Below, in pieces: positions 10,334 to 19,674 of a DNA stretch of 64,000 nt (positions within the stretch are counted from its first letter, which is position 1; each line of letters opens with the position of its first letter). This DNA is from Poseidonocella sp. HB161398 (GTDB taxonomy: Bacteria; Pseudomonadota; Alphaproteobacteria; Rhodobacterales; Rhodobacteraceae): the NCBI RefSeq assembly GCF_005870025.1, contig NZ_VATA01000033.1, positions 1-64,000 of the forward strand. The letters run 5' to 3'. The translations under genes and the position numbers were made by a program. The notes beneath the pieces are model-generated. The model ran no database searches. It was given only the letters and a program-made list of their open reading frames with translations, and was not told the origin of the DNA.

Positions 10334-11313
10334 TCCGAGGGCCAGATCCGGGCCCAGTCGGCCGCCATGTCGACGATCAGCCAGCCCTTGCCCGGCCCCT
10401 CGTCGAGCCCGCGGGCGAGCTGGCCGATATGGCTGTCGCGGTCATAGGCGTATTCGCGCTGTGCATCCGTGTGGTGGACGATCAGCCCGAAGCGCGGCCC
10501 CTCGCCCGAGGTCGTCCAGTCGAGCATCGCGAAATCGCCGTCGGAATTGCCCGCGGCGAAGACCGGGCGGCGGCCGATCCGGGCCTCGATGGCCAGCGGC
10601 TTGCCCTCCTTGTCGTCGATGAAGAAGATCCCCGGATCCTTCATCACCGTGGGCAGGCCCTCGACGATCTCGTAGCTCGCCTTGCCGGTGGTGCCGATCA
10701 CCTGCTCGGGCGGGATGTTGTAGGCCTCCTCGGCGAAGGCGCGGATGAAATGCAGCCCGCCGCCCGAGGCGATGTAGGTCCGGAACCCCTCGTCGCGCAG
10801 ATAGGCCAGCAGCTCCAGCATCGGCTGGTAAACCATGGCGTCATAGGCCATGCCGGTCCCGGGATGGGTGGAGGTGGCGAGCCAGTCGCGCGCCTCGGCG
10901 ATGAAGGCCTCGACCGGCAGGCCGGAATGGGTGGTGCCGATGATCTCGAGGAGCCCGTCCATGCCCGAGGCCGCCACGGTCTCCAGATCGCCCGCGACGG
11001 CGGCTTTCAGCACGTCGCTTCCAGCCACCGACGGATCCTCGGCGGCCATCTGCTTCAGCCGGTCGATGGCGAAGAGGAACTGGAAATAGACCGGCTGCTC
11101 GGCCCAGAGCGTGCCGTCATTGTCGAAAGTCGCGATCCGCGCCGCTTCGGGCAGATAGTCCTCCGAGCCGGGATCGGTGACGCGCTCGACGAAGTCGATG
11201 ATCCGGGACTTGGCCCCGCCTGCGTTCCACGACGGCAGAGGGTCGGCATGGGCCTGTCCGGCGGCGAGCAGCGCCGCGGCGGCAAGGCCGGAGAGAAGGT
11301 TCACGCGGGTCAT
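10330..11313 (-). CDS. Exported HAD-superfamily hydrolase
   Basis: 327 residues with a signal peptide (about 1-23, ending GQAHADP). HAD motif I reads ATFDNDGTLW, with Asn in place of the usual Val/Leu between the two aspartates. Motif II is TYIASGGG, and motif IV is the FAAGNSDGDFAML block. This type resembles the phosphoserine-phosphatase-like periplasmic HAD proteins annotated near sulfatases. It probably hydrolyses a phosphate ester or phosphoanhydride in the periplasm; the substrate cannot be read from sequence. It lies about 90 bases after the sulfatase stop, across a GC-rich hairpin, and overlaps moxR by four bases. Confidence 0.85.
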
Positions 11314-11366
11314 GGCATCCCCCGAACGGGCCCCGGCAGGTCCGGGGCGGCTTCCTGTTCCTGACG

Positions 11367-11388
11367 GGAAGGGCCGGTCGGCCCTTCC
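11367..11388 (-). terminator. GC-rich hairpin between sulfatase and HAD genes
   Basis: GGAAGGGCCG and CGGCCCTTCC form a perfect 10-bp inverted repeat around GT. It lies 17 bases past the sulfatase stop. No T-run follows, so it may attenuate or stabilise mRNA ends rather than fully terminate. Partial termination would make sulfatase more abundant than the downstream moxR-bat genes. Confidence 0.5.
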
Positions 11389-11404
11389 GCGATGCGGTCC
11401 GGCC

Positions 11405-12982
11405 TCACTGGCCGCTGGCGGCCTCGAGGCTGCGGTTCAGCTCCTCCTGGATCTGGTCGATCGAGAAGCTGTCCGGGCGCTGCGCCGGCGGGAACTCCTT
11501 GAAGGTCGACAGGAACTTCCCGGCCTCGGCCTGCGCCGCGCTGAGCAGGAAGACATGCGCGAAGAGCCAGTCGTAATAGGTGTTCGAGGTGATGTTCGCC
11601 CGCTCGTAGGGGTCGGCGCGCAGGTCGAAGAGCAGCGGCACGCGCAGCTTGGTGAAGGGCTCCGCCCAGATCCGAAGGGTGCCCTCGGCGCGCTGCTCCT
11701 GGAAGACGACCTTCCAGTTCTCGTAGCGCAGGGCGACCATCTCGCCATCGTCGTTGAAGTAGAAGAACGCGTCGCGCGCGCCCTCGTCGGTCTCGCCGGT
11801 CAGGTAGGGCAGCTGGTTGAAGCCGTCGAGATGGTTCTTGTACTCCTTGCCGTCGATGGTCGTGCCTTCGAGCAGCCGCTCCTTGATGTCGGTATCGCCG
11901 ACCGCCGCCATCAGCGTCGGGAACCAGTCCAGCCCCGAGAACATCTCGTTGGCGATCGAGCCCGGCTCGATATGGCCGGGCCACTTGATCATCGCGGGCA
12001 CGCGGAAGGCGCCTTCCCAGTTGGTGTTCTTCTCGCTGCGGAACGGCGTCGTGCCGGCATCCGGCCAGGTGTTCTGGTGCGGGCCGTTGTCGGTGGAGTA
12101 CATGACGATGGTGTTGTCGGCGACGCCGAGCTCGTCCAGCTTGTCGAGGATCGTCCCCACCAGCGCGTCATGCTCGATCATGCCGTCGGCATATTCGGTC
12201 AGCGCGGTCAGGCCGGGCGCGGAGCGGTTCTCCTCCTTCACATGCGTCCGGGCATGCATGCGGGTGGAGTTGTACCAGACGAAGAACGGCGTGCCCTGGT
12301 CCACCGCGCGCTGCATGAAGTCCATCGCCGCGGCGGCGGTCTCCTCGTCGACGGTCTCCATCCGCTTGCGGGTGAGCGGGCCGGTATCCTCGATATCGCC
12401 GTCGGCCGAGGCGCGGATCACGCCGCGCGGGCCGAACCGCTCGCGGAAGGCCGGGTCCTGCGGATAGTTGCGGTTCTCGGGCTCCTCCTCGGCATTGAGG
12501 TGGTAGAGATTGCCGAAGAACTCGTCGAAGCCATGCGCGGTCGGCAGGAATTCGTCGCGGTCGCCGAGATGGTTCTTGCCGAACTGGCCGGTGCTGTAGC
12601 CGTGGTCCTTCAGCGCCGAGGCCAGGGTCACGTCCACCGCCTGCAGGCCGGCATTCGCGCCGGGAAGGCCGACTTTCGACAGGCCGGTGCGCAGCGTCGA
12701 CTGGCCGGTGATGAAGGTCGAGCGCCCGGCGGTGCAGCTCTGCTCGGCATAGTAGTCGGTGAAGATCACGCCCTCGTTGGCGATGCTGTCGATATTGGGC
12801 GTGGTGTAGCCCATCAGCCCCTTGGTGTAGGCCGAGATGTTGCCCTGGCCGATGTCGTCGCCCCAGATCACCAGGATGTTCGGCGTGCTGCCGCTCTCCT
12901 GGGAAAGGGCCATGCCCGAAACCACGGCGGCAAGCGCGAAGGCGCCGATGCCCGCCCGGGCCGGAATGAACTTGGTTGCCAC
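11405..12982 (-). CDS. Exported type I arylsulfatase
   Basis: 525 residues from a GTG at 12980-12982, chosen because GGAGG lies eight bases upstream and the next residues form a signal peptide (MATKFIPARAGIGAFALAAV, then VSGMALSQ). The sulfatase core follows: NILVIWGDD (metal-binding Asp pair, about 36-43) and SCTAGRSTF, where Cys83 is the expected formylglycine residue of the CxAxR motif. A later DNGPHQNTW block and a KWPGHIEPG block are also typical. It should hydrolyse a sulfate ester in the periplasm after Cys83 oxidation by a formylglycine-generating enzyme, which is not in this window. It heads the HAD-moxR-bat operon and is divergent from an AraC regulator. Confidence 0.9.
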   Translation of the reverse strand: MATKFIPARAGIGAFALAAVVSGMALSQESGSTPNILVIWGDDIGQGNISAYTKGLMGYTTPNIDSIANEGVIFTDYYAEQSCTAGRSTFITGQSTLRTGLSKVGLPGANAGLQAVDVTLASALKDHGYSTGQFGKNHLGDRDEFLPTAHGFDEFFGNLYHLNAEEEPENRNYPQDPAFRERFGPRGVIRASADGDIEDTGPLTRKRMETVDEETAAAAMDFMQRAVDQGTPFFVWYNSTRMHARTHVKEENRSAPGLTALTEYADGMIEHDALVGTILDKLDELGVADNTIVMYSTDNGPHQNTWPDAGTTPFRSEKNTNWEGAFRVPAMIKWPGHIEPGSIANEMFSGLDWFPTLMAAVGDTDIKERLLEGTTIDGKEYKNHLDGFNQLPYLTGETDEGARDAFFYFNDDGEMVALRYENWKVVFQEQRAEGTLRIWAEPFTKLRVPLLFDLRADPYERANITSNTYYDWLFAHVFLLSAAQAEAGKFLSTFKEFPPAQRPDSFSIDQIQEELNRSLEAASGQ

Positions 12983-13095
12983 GAGTCTGTCCTCCAGAAG
13001 CACCGGACCCCCTGCCCGGCTGGAATGCCCGCGTCCTCCCGGCCGATCCCCTGAGTCCCGTCCGCCGAGCGGTCCGCCGCAAGTCAAGGGTTAAC

Positions 13096-13118
13096 ATTCT
13101 ATTAGAATATGAGCATAT
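13096..13118. promoter_or_regulatory. Overlapping palindromes in the sulfatase/AraC divergent promoter
   Basis: Two perfect inverted repeats overlap here: ATTCTATTAGAAT (13096-13108) and ATATGAGCATAT (13107-13118). They lie in the only AT-rich part of the 163-base gap between the divergent arylsulfatase and AraC genes, 28 bases upstream of the AraC start. The position suits an operator controlling one or both promoters. Which protein binds is inference; the adjacent AraC-type regulator is the obvious candidate. Confidence 0.55.
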
Positions 13119-13145
13119 CATTTCGCGACACAGCCGGAAAATTCC

Positions 13146-14159
13146 ATGGCCGATTCCGATCTTCCGATCACCACCGCTGCCGGCATGGGGCCGCTGCCCC
13201 GCTGGCTGGAACTGCGCGCCGGGGCGCGGGCGCTCGAGCGCGCGCTGGCGGCGGCGCGGCTGCCCGAGGCGCCGCTTCTCGATCCGGCGATGAAGATCCC
13301 GCAGCAGTCGATGGTCGAGCTCTTCGAGCTGGCCGCGCGGGCGGCGGGCGATCCGGTGGCCGGGCTGCGCGTCGGGCTGGCGATGACCGGCGCGGAATTC
13401 GGCCTCTGGCGGCGCTATGCCGCCGCGGGACCGACCCTGCGCGACGGGATGGAGCGGCTGGCCTGGGCGCTGCCGCTCTTCCAGCGCGGCACCGGCTTCT
13501 CGCTGTCGGTGCAGGGGACGGAGGCAGTCTGGAGCTACCGGATGCCGCGCTTCCGCGATGCCGACGGCCGCCAGCATGCCGAGCATGTGCTGCCCGCCCT
13601 GGCGGGCTTCGTCCGCGCCTATCTGGGGCCCGGCTGGCAGCCGCTCTGGCTCGCCTCGCCCTATCCCAAGGACGGCCGGGCGGCGGCGCTGGCCGAACTC
13701 TTCCCCGCCGAATGGCGCTTCGAGGCGCCGGACATTGCCATCGGGCTCAGGGCCTGCGATCTTTCCCGGCCGCGCCCGGCCCTTCCGGCCGGACCGCCGC
13801 CGCCCAGCTCCGAGGAGATCCGCCTCCAGCTCGGCGGACGGCCGGCCGGGATCGTCGAGGCGATCGAGGCGGCGATCCTTCTCGATCTCGGCGAGCAGGC
13901 GGTCGGGCTCGATCACGCGGCGCGGCGGCTGCGGCTCGGCCCGCGCAGCCTGCAGCGGCGCCTGGCCGTCCACGGGCTGAGCTACCGCGACCTGCTCGGC
14001 CGGGTGCGCGAGCGCCAGGCCCGCGCGCTGCTGGCCGATGGCGGGCTCAGCGTGGCGGAGATCGCCCACCGGCTCGGCTATGCCGAACCGGGCAATTTCA
14101 CCCGCGCCTTCACCCGCCGGACCGGCCGCCCGCCAAGCGCCTTCGCCCGGGCCGGATAG
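13146..14159 (+). CDS. AraC-family regulator of the arabinose-binding-domain type
   Basis: 337 residues. The N-terminal about 200 residues match the OruR/ArgR-like arabinose-binding-type sensor domain (PQQSMVELFELAARAAGDPVAGLRVG, then a LPLFQRGTGFSLSV segment). The C-terminal about 90 residues contain two helix-turn-helix units: LDHAARRLRLGPRSLQRRLAVHG, and LSVAEIAHRLGYAEPGNFTRAFTRRTGRPPSAF. The gene is divergent from the sulfatase operon and ends three bases before the convergent aldehyde dehydrogenase gene. It probably regulates the sulfatase-HAD-moxR-bat operon in response to a small molecule; that is inferred from position only. Confidence 0.85.
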   Translation: MADSDLPITTAAGMGPLPRWLELRAGARALERALAAARLPEAPLLDPAMKIPQQSMVELFELAARAAGDPVAGLRVGLAMTGAEFGLWRRYAAAGPTLRDGMERLAWALPLFQRGTGFSLSVQGTEAVWSYRMPRFRDADGRQHAEHVLPALAGFVRAYLGPGWQPLWLASPYPKDGRAAALAELFPAEWRFEAPDIAIGLRACDLSRPRPALPAGPPPPSSEEIRLQLGGRPAGIVEAIEAAILLDLGEQAVGLDHAARRLRLGPRSLQRRLAVHGLSYRDLLGRVRERQARALLADGGLSVAEIAHRLGYAEPGNFTRAFTRRTGRPPSAFARAG

Positions 14160-14162
14160 GGC

Positions 14163-15587
14163 TCAGTGCGCGATCATCACGTGGCGCACGGCCGAATAGT
14201 CCTCCAGCGCGTAGGAGGACATGTCCTTGCCGTAGCCCGACTGCTTCATCCCGCCATGGGGCATCTCGTTCGTCAGCATGAAATGCGTGTTCACCCAGGT
14301 GCAGCCGTATTGCAGCTGCGAGGCGACCTGCAGCCCCTTCGAGACATCGCGGGTCCAGACCGAGGAGGCCAGGCCGTAATCGCTGTCATTGGCCCAGGCG
14401 ACCGCCTCGGCGGCCTCCTCGAAGCGGGTGACGGAGACGACCGGGCCGAAGACCTCGCGGCGGACGATCTCGTCGGACTGCCGCGCCCCGGCGATCACGG
14501 TGGGCTGGTAGTAGAAGCCGGGCCCCTCGGGCAGCGCGCCGCCGGTCGTCACCTCGATATGGGCGGCTTCGCGGGCGCGGGCGACGAAGCTGGCCACCCG
14601 GTCGCGCTGGCGCAGCGAGATCAGCGGGCCGATCTCGTTGAGGCTGTCATCCGCCAGCCCGTAGGGAATGGCCGCGACCGCGTCGGTCAGCGCGGCGACG
14701 AAGCGGTCATGCAGCCCGGACTGGACATAGATGCGGCAGGCGGCGGTGCAGTCCTGCCCGGCATTGTAGTAGCCGAAGGCGCGCAGCCCGGTGACCGCGG
14801 CCTCCAGGTCGGCATCGTCGAAGATGATGACCGGCGCCTTGCCGCCCAGCTCCAGATGGGTCCGCTTGATGGTCTTGTTCGCCGCCTCGAGGATCTTGCG
14901 CCCGGTGGCGATGTCGCCGGTGATCGAGATCATGGCGACCGCCGGGTGGTTGATCAGCGCGGAGCCGACGGTCTCGCCGCGGCCGAGCACGATGTTGACC
15001 ACCCCCTCGGGCAGCACCTCGGCGAAGATCCGCGCCATGGCCAGCGCGGTCAGCGGCGTCTGCTCGGAGGGCTTGAAGACCACCGTGTTGCCCGCGCCGA
15101 TCGCCGGGGCGATCTTCCAGGCCATCATCATCAGCGGATAGTTCCAGGGCGCGATCGAGGCGACGATGCCGACCGGATCGCGGCGGATCATCGAAGTATG
15201 GCCCGCCAGGTACTCGCCCGCGACCGGCCCGGTCATGCAGCGCACGGCGCCCGCGAAGAAGCGGAAGCAGTCGATGATCGCGGGCAGCTCGTCGCCGAGC
15301 GCAAGGGGCCCCGGCTTGCCGCAGTTCAGCGCCTCGAGCGCGGCGAGGCTTTCCGCCTCGGCCTCGATCCGCTCGGCGATCTTCAGGAGGTAGCCCGAGC
15401 GCTCCGCGGGCGTGGTGCGCGACCAGCTGGCGAAGGCGGCTCCGGCCGCCGCCACGGCCGCGTCGACCTGCGCCAGCGAGGCCTCGGGCAGCGTGGCGAT
15501 CAGCTCGCCGGTGCGCGGGTTGAGGATGCTCTCCTCGGTTTCGGTGCCCGCGACGAGGCTGGCGCCGATCAGCATTTGCGTGTCCAT
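14163..15587 (-). CDS. patD: NAD-dependent aldehyde dehydrogenase, gamma-aminobutyraldehyde type
   Basis: 474 residues from the ATG at 15585-15587, with AGGGAGA just upstream. The Rossmann/ALDH core is complete: [11 protein letters not shown], the [11 protein letters not shown] nucleotide-site block, catalytic Glu246 in LELGGKAP, and catalytic Cys280 in [11 protein letters not shown]. The sequence resembles E. coli PatD (YdcW), which oxidises 4-aminobutanal to GABA in putrescine breakdown. The gene is last in a unit ordered exactly as ydcSTUVW, which strongly supports this. Betaine-aldehyde or another omega-amino aldehyde remains possible. It is also the only complete aldehyde dehydrogenase in the window and so a candidate for the missing last step of the MmtN-type cluster 29 kb away; that link is speculative. 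Confidence 0.8.
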   Translation of the reverse strand: MDTQMLIGASLVAGTETEESILNPRTGELIATLPEASLAQVDAAVAAAGAAFASWSRTTPAERSGYLLKIAERIEAEAESLAALEALNCGKPGPLALGDELPAIIDCFRFFAGAVRCMTGPVAGEYLAGHTSMIRRDPVGIVASIAPWNYPLMMMAWKIAPAIGAGNTVVFKPSEQTPLTALAMARIFAEVLPEGVVNIVLGRGETVGSALINHPAVAMISITGDIATGRKILEAANKTIKRTHLELGGKAPVIIFDDADLEAAVTGLRAFGYYNAGQDCTAACRIYVQSGLHDRFVAALTDAVAAIPYGLADDSLNEIGPLISLRQRDRVASFVARAREAAHIEVTTGGALPEGPGFYYQPTVIAGARQSDEIVRREVFGPVVSVTRFEEAAEAVAWANDSDYGLASSVWTRDVSKGLQVASQLQYGCTWVNTHFMLTNEMPHGGMKQSGYGKDMSSYALEDYSAVRHVMIAH

Positions 15588-15603
15588 GGGGTCTCCCTGT
15601 CGG

Positions 15604-16413
15604 TTAGCGGTCCGCGCCGGCGGTGTGTTCGCCGTCGCGCGTGAGGTAGTAGGCCGCGAGGATCGGCAGCACGGTGACGAGCACCACGGCCATCGCGACG
15701 ACATTGGTGACCGGGCGCTGGCGCGGGCGGACGAGCTCTTCGAGCATCCAGATCGGCAGCGTGGCCTGGTTCCCGGCGGTGAAGGTGGTGACGATCACCT
15801 CGTCGAAGCTCAGCGCGAAGGCCAGCATCCCCCCGGCCAGCAGCGCCGTGGCGATATTGGGCAGCACGACCAGCCGGAAGGTCTGCAGCCCGTCCGCCCC
15901 CAGATCCATCGCCGCGTCGATCAGCGCGCCGGAGGTCCGGCGGAAGCGGGCGACGGCGTTGTTGTAGACGATGACGATGCAGAAGGTCGCGTGGCCGAGC
16001 ACGATCGTCCAGGTGCTGAACGGGATGTCGAGCAGCGAAAAGGCCGAGCGCAGCGAGATGCCGGTGATGATGCCGGGCAGCGCGATCGGCAGGATCACCA
16101 GCAGCGAAATCGTCTCGCGCCCGAAGAAGCGCGAGCGGGCCACCGCCGCGGCGGTCAGCGTGCCGAGCACCAGCGCCAGCGCGGTCGAGATCGCCGCCAC
16201 CTTCAGCGACAGGACCAGCGCCTCCCACAGATCCGTCCGCTCCAGCGTGACGCCGATCCATTTCAGCGTGAAGCCGGGCGGCGGCCACTGGAAGCTCTTC
16301 TCCTCGGTCGAGAAGGCATAGAGGAAGATCAGCGCGATCGGCGCCAGGAGGAAGGCCAGCCCGCCGAAGGCGGCAAGCTTCAGCCCCAGGGGGGCGCGGG
16401 CGTCAGAGGGCAT
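15604..16413 (-). CDS. ydcV: Polyamine-type ABC transporter permease (YdcV/PotC-like)
   Basis: 269 residues with about six membrane helices. The binding-protein-dependent permease loop is [31 protein letters not shown] (EAA-like, about 165-195), followed by [13 protein letters not shown], which is characteristic of PotC/YdcV permeases. It pairs with the YdcU-like permease, whose gene overlaps its start by 11 bases. It sits fourth in a ydcSTUV-type import operon and should form half of the transmembrane channel. Substrate specificity (putrescine, spermidine or a related amine) follows from family and context, not from residues I can read directly. Confidence 0.85.
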   Translation of the reverse strand: MPSDARAPLGLKLAAFGGLAFLLAPIALIFLYAFSTEEKSFQWPPPGFTLKWIGVTLERTDLWEALVLSLKVAAISTALALVLGTLTAAAVARSRFFGRETISLLVILPIALPGIITGISLRSAFSLLDIPFSTWTIVLGHATFCIVIVYNNAVARFRRTSGALIDAAMDLGADGLQTFRLVVLPNIATALLAGGMLAFALSFDEVIVTTFTAGNQATLPIWMLEELVRPRQRPVTNVVAMAVVLVTVLPILAAYYLTRDGEHTAGADR

Positions 16414-17356
16414 CGAAGGCTCCCATCCTGCGCGCGCCCCACAGATAGAGGCCCATGATGGCGATCGGCACCACGGTGAAGGCCGCGGCCAGCGGGATGT
16501 TCCCGGCTGTGCCCTGCTGGGTATAGACCGCCTGGCCGATGAAGAGGCGCGAATTGCCGACGATCTGCGGCACGATGTAGTCGCCGAGCGTCAGCGAGAA
16601 GGTGAAGATCGACCCCGCCGCGATCCCCGGCAGCGCCAGGGGCAGCAGCACGAGCGAGAAGCTCTGGCGCGGCGTGGCGCCCAGATCGGCGGCCGCCTCG
16701 AGAAGCGGGCCCGGCACCCGCTCCAGCGCCGCCTGCACCGGGATGATCATGTAGGGCAGCCAGATGTAGAGGAAGACGAGGAAGGTCCCGGCATAGCTGA
16801 CCGACAGCGAATTGCCGCCGATCACCGGGATCGCGAGCACCGCGTCGAGCAGCCAGGTCAGATGCGCCTTGGCGAAGAGCCAGTTGAGGATGCCCTCGCG
16901 CGCCAGCACCAGCTTCCACGCGTAGACCTTGACCAGATAGCTCGACCACAGCGGCAGCATCACCCCGATATAGAACAGCGCCTTCCATTTGCCGCGGGCA
17001 TAGCGGGCGGCGAAATAGGCGATCGGAAAGGCCAGCACCGCGGCCGCGGCGGTGACGGCGGCGGCCATGGCGACGGTGCGCAGGATGATGTCCAGGTTGT
17101 AGGGCCGGAAGAGCTCGCCATAGGTCTTCAGCGTGAACTCCCGCACCACCATCCCGGAGAATTCGTCGATCGAGAAGAAGCTCTGGATCAAGAGCGCGAT
17201 CAGCGCGCCGATATAGACGATGCCGAGCCAGAGCGTGATCGGCAGCACCAGGAGGAAGACGAACATCCGCGGGTGGAGCAGGACCCAGTCGGCCAGCCCC
17301 GCGGCAAGCCCGGCGCGCGGCGCGAAGATCGCGGGGGCGGCGGCGGCGCGGCTCAT
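16403..17356 (-). CDS. ydcU: Polyamine-type ABC transporter permease (YdcU/PotB-like)
   Basis: 317 residues from the ATG at 17354-17356, which overlaps the ATPase stop by four bases. After a short cytoplasmic N-terminus there are six membrane helices: [20 protein letters not shown] near 33-53, then several from about 95 onward. The coupling loop is [28 protein letters not shown] long periplasmic segment with [25 protein letters not shown] separates helices 1 and 2, as in PotB/YdcU proteins. Gene order and overlaps mark it as the partner of the YdcV-like permease. Confidence 0.85.
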   Translation of the reverse strand: MSRAAAAPAIFAPRAGLAAGLADWVLLHPRMFVFLLVLPITLWLGIVYIGALIALLIQSFFSIDEFSGMVVREFTLKTYGELFRPYNLDIILRTVAMAAAVTAAAAVLAFPIAYFAARYARGKWKALFYIGVMLPLWSSYLVKVYAWKLVLAREGILNWLFAKAHLTWLLDAVLAIPVIGGNSLSVSYAGTFLVFLYIWLPYMIIPVQAALERVPGPLLEAAADLGATPRQSFSLVLLPLALPGIAAGSIFTFSLTLGDYIVPQIVGNSRLFIGQAVYTQQGTAGNIPLAAAFTVVPIAIMGLYLWGARRMGAFDAL

Positions 17357-18336
17357 GCGCCCGGCTCCATCACATGGACGCGGGCCGGATCCCAGCTGAT
17401 CCGCGCGGTGGCGCCGGGCTCGGGCACCGCCTCGCGCGCGGGCACCAGCGCAATGAGCGCCTGCCCGCCGAAATCGAGCGTCAGCTTGGTCACCCGCCCG
17501 TGGAAGGCCCGCGCCGTCACCGTCGCCTCGCGCCCGGCAGGGTCGAGGAGCACGTCCTCGGGGCGCAGCGAGGCCCATCGCCCCGCCGGTCCCGCCCCCG
17601 CCAGATCGGCCGGCAGCACGTTCGAGGAGCCGACGAAATCGGCGACGAAGCGCGAGGACGGGCGGCGGTAGATATCCTCGGCGCTGCCGACCTGGCGGAT
17701 CCGCCCCTCGGCGAAGACCGCGATCCGGTCGGCCATCGACAGCGCCTCGTCCTGGTCATGGGTGACGAAGACGAAGGTCAGGCCGAGCGTCCGCTGCAGG
17801 CTGCGCAGCTCTTCCTGCATCTGCTCGCGCAGCTTCAGGTCGAGCGCGCCCAGGGGCTCGTCCAGCAGCACGACGCGGGGCTTGTTGATCAGCGCCCGGG
17901 CCAGCGCCACGCGCTGGCGCTGCCCGCCCGAAAGCTCGCCCGCGCGGCGCCCGCCGAAGCCCGCCAGCTCCACCTGGGCCAGCGCCTCCTCGGCGGCGCG
18001 GTGGCGCGCGGCGCGGCCGATGCCGCGGACCCGCAGCCCGAAGGCCACGTTGTCGCGCACATTCATGTGCGGGAAGAGCGCGTAGCTCTGGAACACCGTG
18101 TTGACGTTGCGCCGGTAGGGCGGCACGCCCTCGGCGGCCTCGCCGAAGATGGCGATATGGCCCGCATCGGGCTGCTCGAACCCGGCGATCAGGCGCAGGC
18201 AGGTGGTCTTGCCCGAGCCCGAGGGGCCGAGCATGGCGAAGAACTCGCCATCGCGGATCGACAGGTCCACCGCGTCCACGGCTTTCACGGATCCGAAATG
18301 GCGCGAGACGCCCCGGAAGGTCACGGCATCAGTCAT
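17353..18336 (-). CDS. ydcT: Polyamine-type ABC transporter ATPase (YdcT/PotA-like)
   Basis: 327 residues. Walker A is GPSGSGKT (37-44), the Q-loop lies in TVFQSYALFPHMNV, the signature is LSGGQ (135-139), Walker B is VVLLDEP (D159/E160), and the switch His is in FVFVTHDQDEA. The C-terminal about 90 residues form the TOBE regulatory domain typical of PotA-like ATPases. The ATG at 18334-18336 was chosen over upstream in-frame codons because the ATPase fold begins immediately (MTDAVTFRGVSRHFG). It overlaps the YdcU-like permease by four bases and follows the binding-protein gene by 53 bases. Confidence 0.87.
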   Translation of the reverse strand: MTDAVTFRGVSRHFGSVKAVDAVDLSIRDGEFFAMLGPSGSGKTTCLRLIAGFEQPDAGHIAIFGEAAEGVPPYRRNVNTVFQSYALFPHMNVRDNVAFGLRVRGIGRAARHRAAEEALAQVELAGFGGRRAGELSGGQRQRVALARALINKPRVVLLDEPLGALDLKLREQMQEELRSLQRTLGLTFVFVTHDQDEALSMADRIAVFAEGRIRQVGSAEDIYRRPSSRFVADFVGSSNVLPADLAGAGPAGRWASLRPEDVLLDPAGREATVTARAFHGRVTKLTLDFGGQALIALVPAREAVPEPGATARISWDPARVHVMEPGA

Positions 18337-18389
18337 CACAGGTCTTTCCACAGAGGGCCCGGACCGGCGCGCGGTCCGGGGGCGGCGGC

Positions 18390-19556
18390 TCAGCGACCGC
18401 CGATCACGCCGATATAGTCGGAGACCCAGCGGTAATAGGGCACGCAGCTGCCCTGGCTTTCGCATTGCGACACCGGCGTCTGCCAGAAGCGGATGCGGTC
18501 GAACTGCTCCAGCCCGTTGGCGGCGCAGCCCTCGGCGGTCTGCATGCCCGAGCCGTCGGTGCAGGCCTCGGGCACCGAGGGCACCGCGCCGAACCAGACC
18601 GAGAGGTCGGATTGCAGGTTCGAGTTCAGCGAATGCTCCATGAACATGTAGGCGCAGTTCGGATGCTCTGCCTCGGAATGCAGCATCAGCGTGTCCGCCC
18701 AGCCGGTGGCGCCCTCCTCGGGGATGACCGAGTCGACCGGCAGCCCGTCGGCCTTGAGCAGGTTGACCATGAAGGGCCAGGAGGACGAGGCGACGATGCC
18801 CTCGTTCTTGAAGTCGTCGATCTGGATGAAGGCGTCGTGCCAGTAGCGCGAGACCAGCGTGCGCTGCACCCGCAGCAGGTCGAGCGCGGCGGCGTACTGC
18901 GCCTCGTTCAGCTCGTAGGGGCTCTCGATCCCCAGCTCGGGCTGGTGCGCCATCAGGTAGAGCGCGGCATCCGCGACATAGATCGGCCCGTCATAGGCCT
19001 GCACCCGCCCCGCATTGCTCTCGCCGTCGGGCAGGGTCATCTCCTCGAAGACGACATTCCAGCTGGCGGGGGGCTCGGGGAAAGCCTCGGTATTGTACAT
19101 CAGCACGTTCGGCCCCCACATGAAGGGCGTGCCGTAATGGGTGCCGTCCACGGTGTGCCAGGGCGCGTCCTTCAGCCGGTCGTCGACCCGGTCCCAGCTG
19201 GGGACCAGCGCGGTGTTGACGGGCTGCACCCGCCCGCCCGCGACCAGCCGCAGCGAGGCGTCGCCCGAGGCGGTCACCAGGTCGAACCCGCCCTCGTTCA
19301 TCAAGGCGACCATCTCGTCGGAGGTGTTGGCGGTCTTGATCTCGACCTTGCAGCTCGTCGCTTCCTCGAACTTGGTCACCCAGTCGAAGGCGGCATCGGT
19401 CTCGCCGCGCTCGATATAGCCCGGCCAGGCGACGATGGAGACGGTGCCCTCGCCCGGGCCCAGCTCGGTCAGCATCTCGGCGGCAGACAGCGGCAGCGCT
19501 GAGGCCGCGGCAAGCGCGAGCGCCGAGGCCCCGCCCCTGAAAATCTGGATCATCAT
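18390..19556 (-). CDS. ydcS: Polyamine-type periplasmic binding protein (YdcS/PotD-like)
   Basis: 388 residues with a signal peptide (about 1-25, ending PLSAAEM). The mature protein begins with the PotD-like pattern VSIVAWPGYIERGETD and has a GTPFMWGPNVLMYN block. Four cysteines near the C-terminus (about 330-375) may form disulfides. This length and pattern fit the YdcS group better than classical PotD (about 350). It is first in the ydcSTUVW-like operon and probably delivers putrescine or GABA-like amines to the permease pair. A LysR gene lies about 120 bases downstream of its start on the same strand and reads towards it. Confidence 0.85.
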   Translation of the reverse strand: MMIQIFRGGASALALAAASALPLSAAEMLTELGPGEGTVSIVAWPGYIERGETDAAFDWVTKFEEATSCKVEIKTANTSDEMVALMNEGGFDLVTASGDASLRLVAGGRVQPVNTALVPSWDRVDDRLKDAPWHTVDGTHYGTPFMWGPNVLMYNTEAFPEPPASWNVVFEEMTLPDGESNAGRVQAYDGPIYVADAALYLMAHQPELGIESPYELNEAQYAAALDLLRVQRTLVSRYWHDAFIQIDDFKNEGIVASSSWPFMVNLLKADGLPVDSVIPEEGATGWADTLMLHSEAEHPNCAYMFMEHSLNSNLQSDLSVWFGAVPSVPEACTDGSGMQTAEGCAANGLEQFDRIRFWQTPVSQCESQGSCVPYYRWVSDYIGVIGGR

Positions 19557-19674
19557 GGCTTTCCCTGTTCTGGCGGGAGTGTGGTCTCCCTTGCCGGGAA
19601 GCCTGGGAAAAGCCTTTCGGTTTCACAAATTCAATTCTCGCGTCACGGGTATCGGAGAAACAGATACCGAAAAA

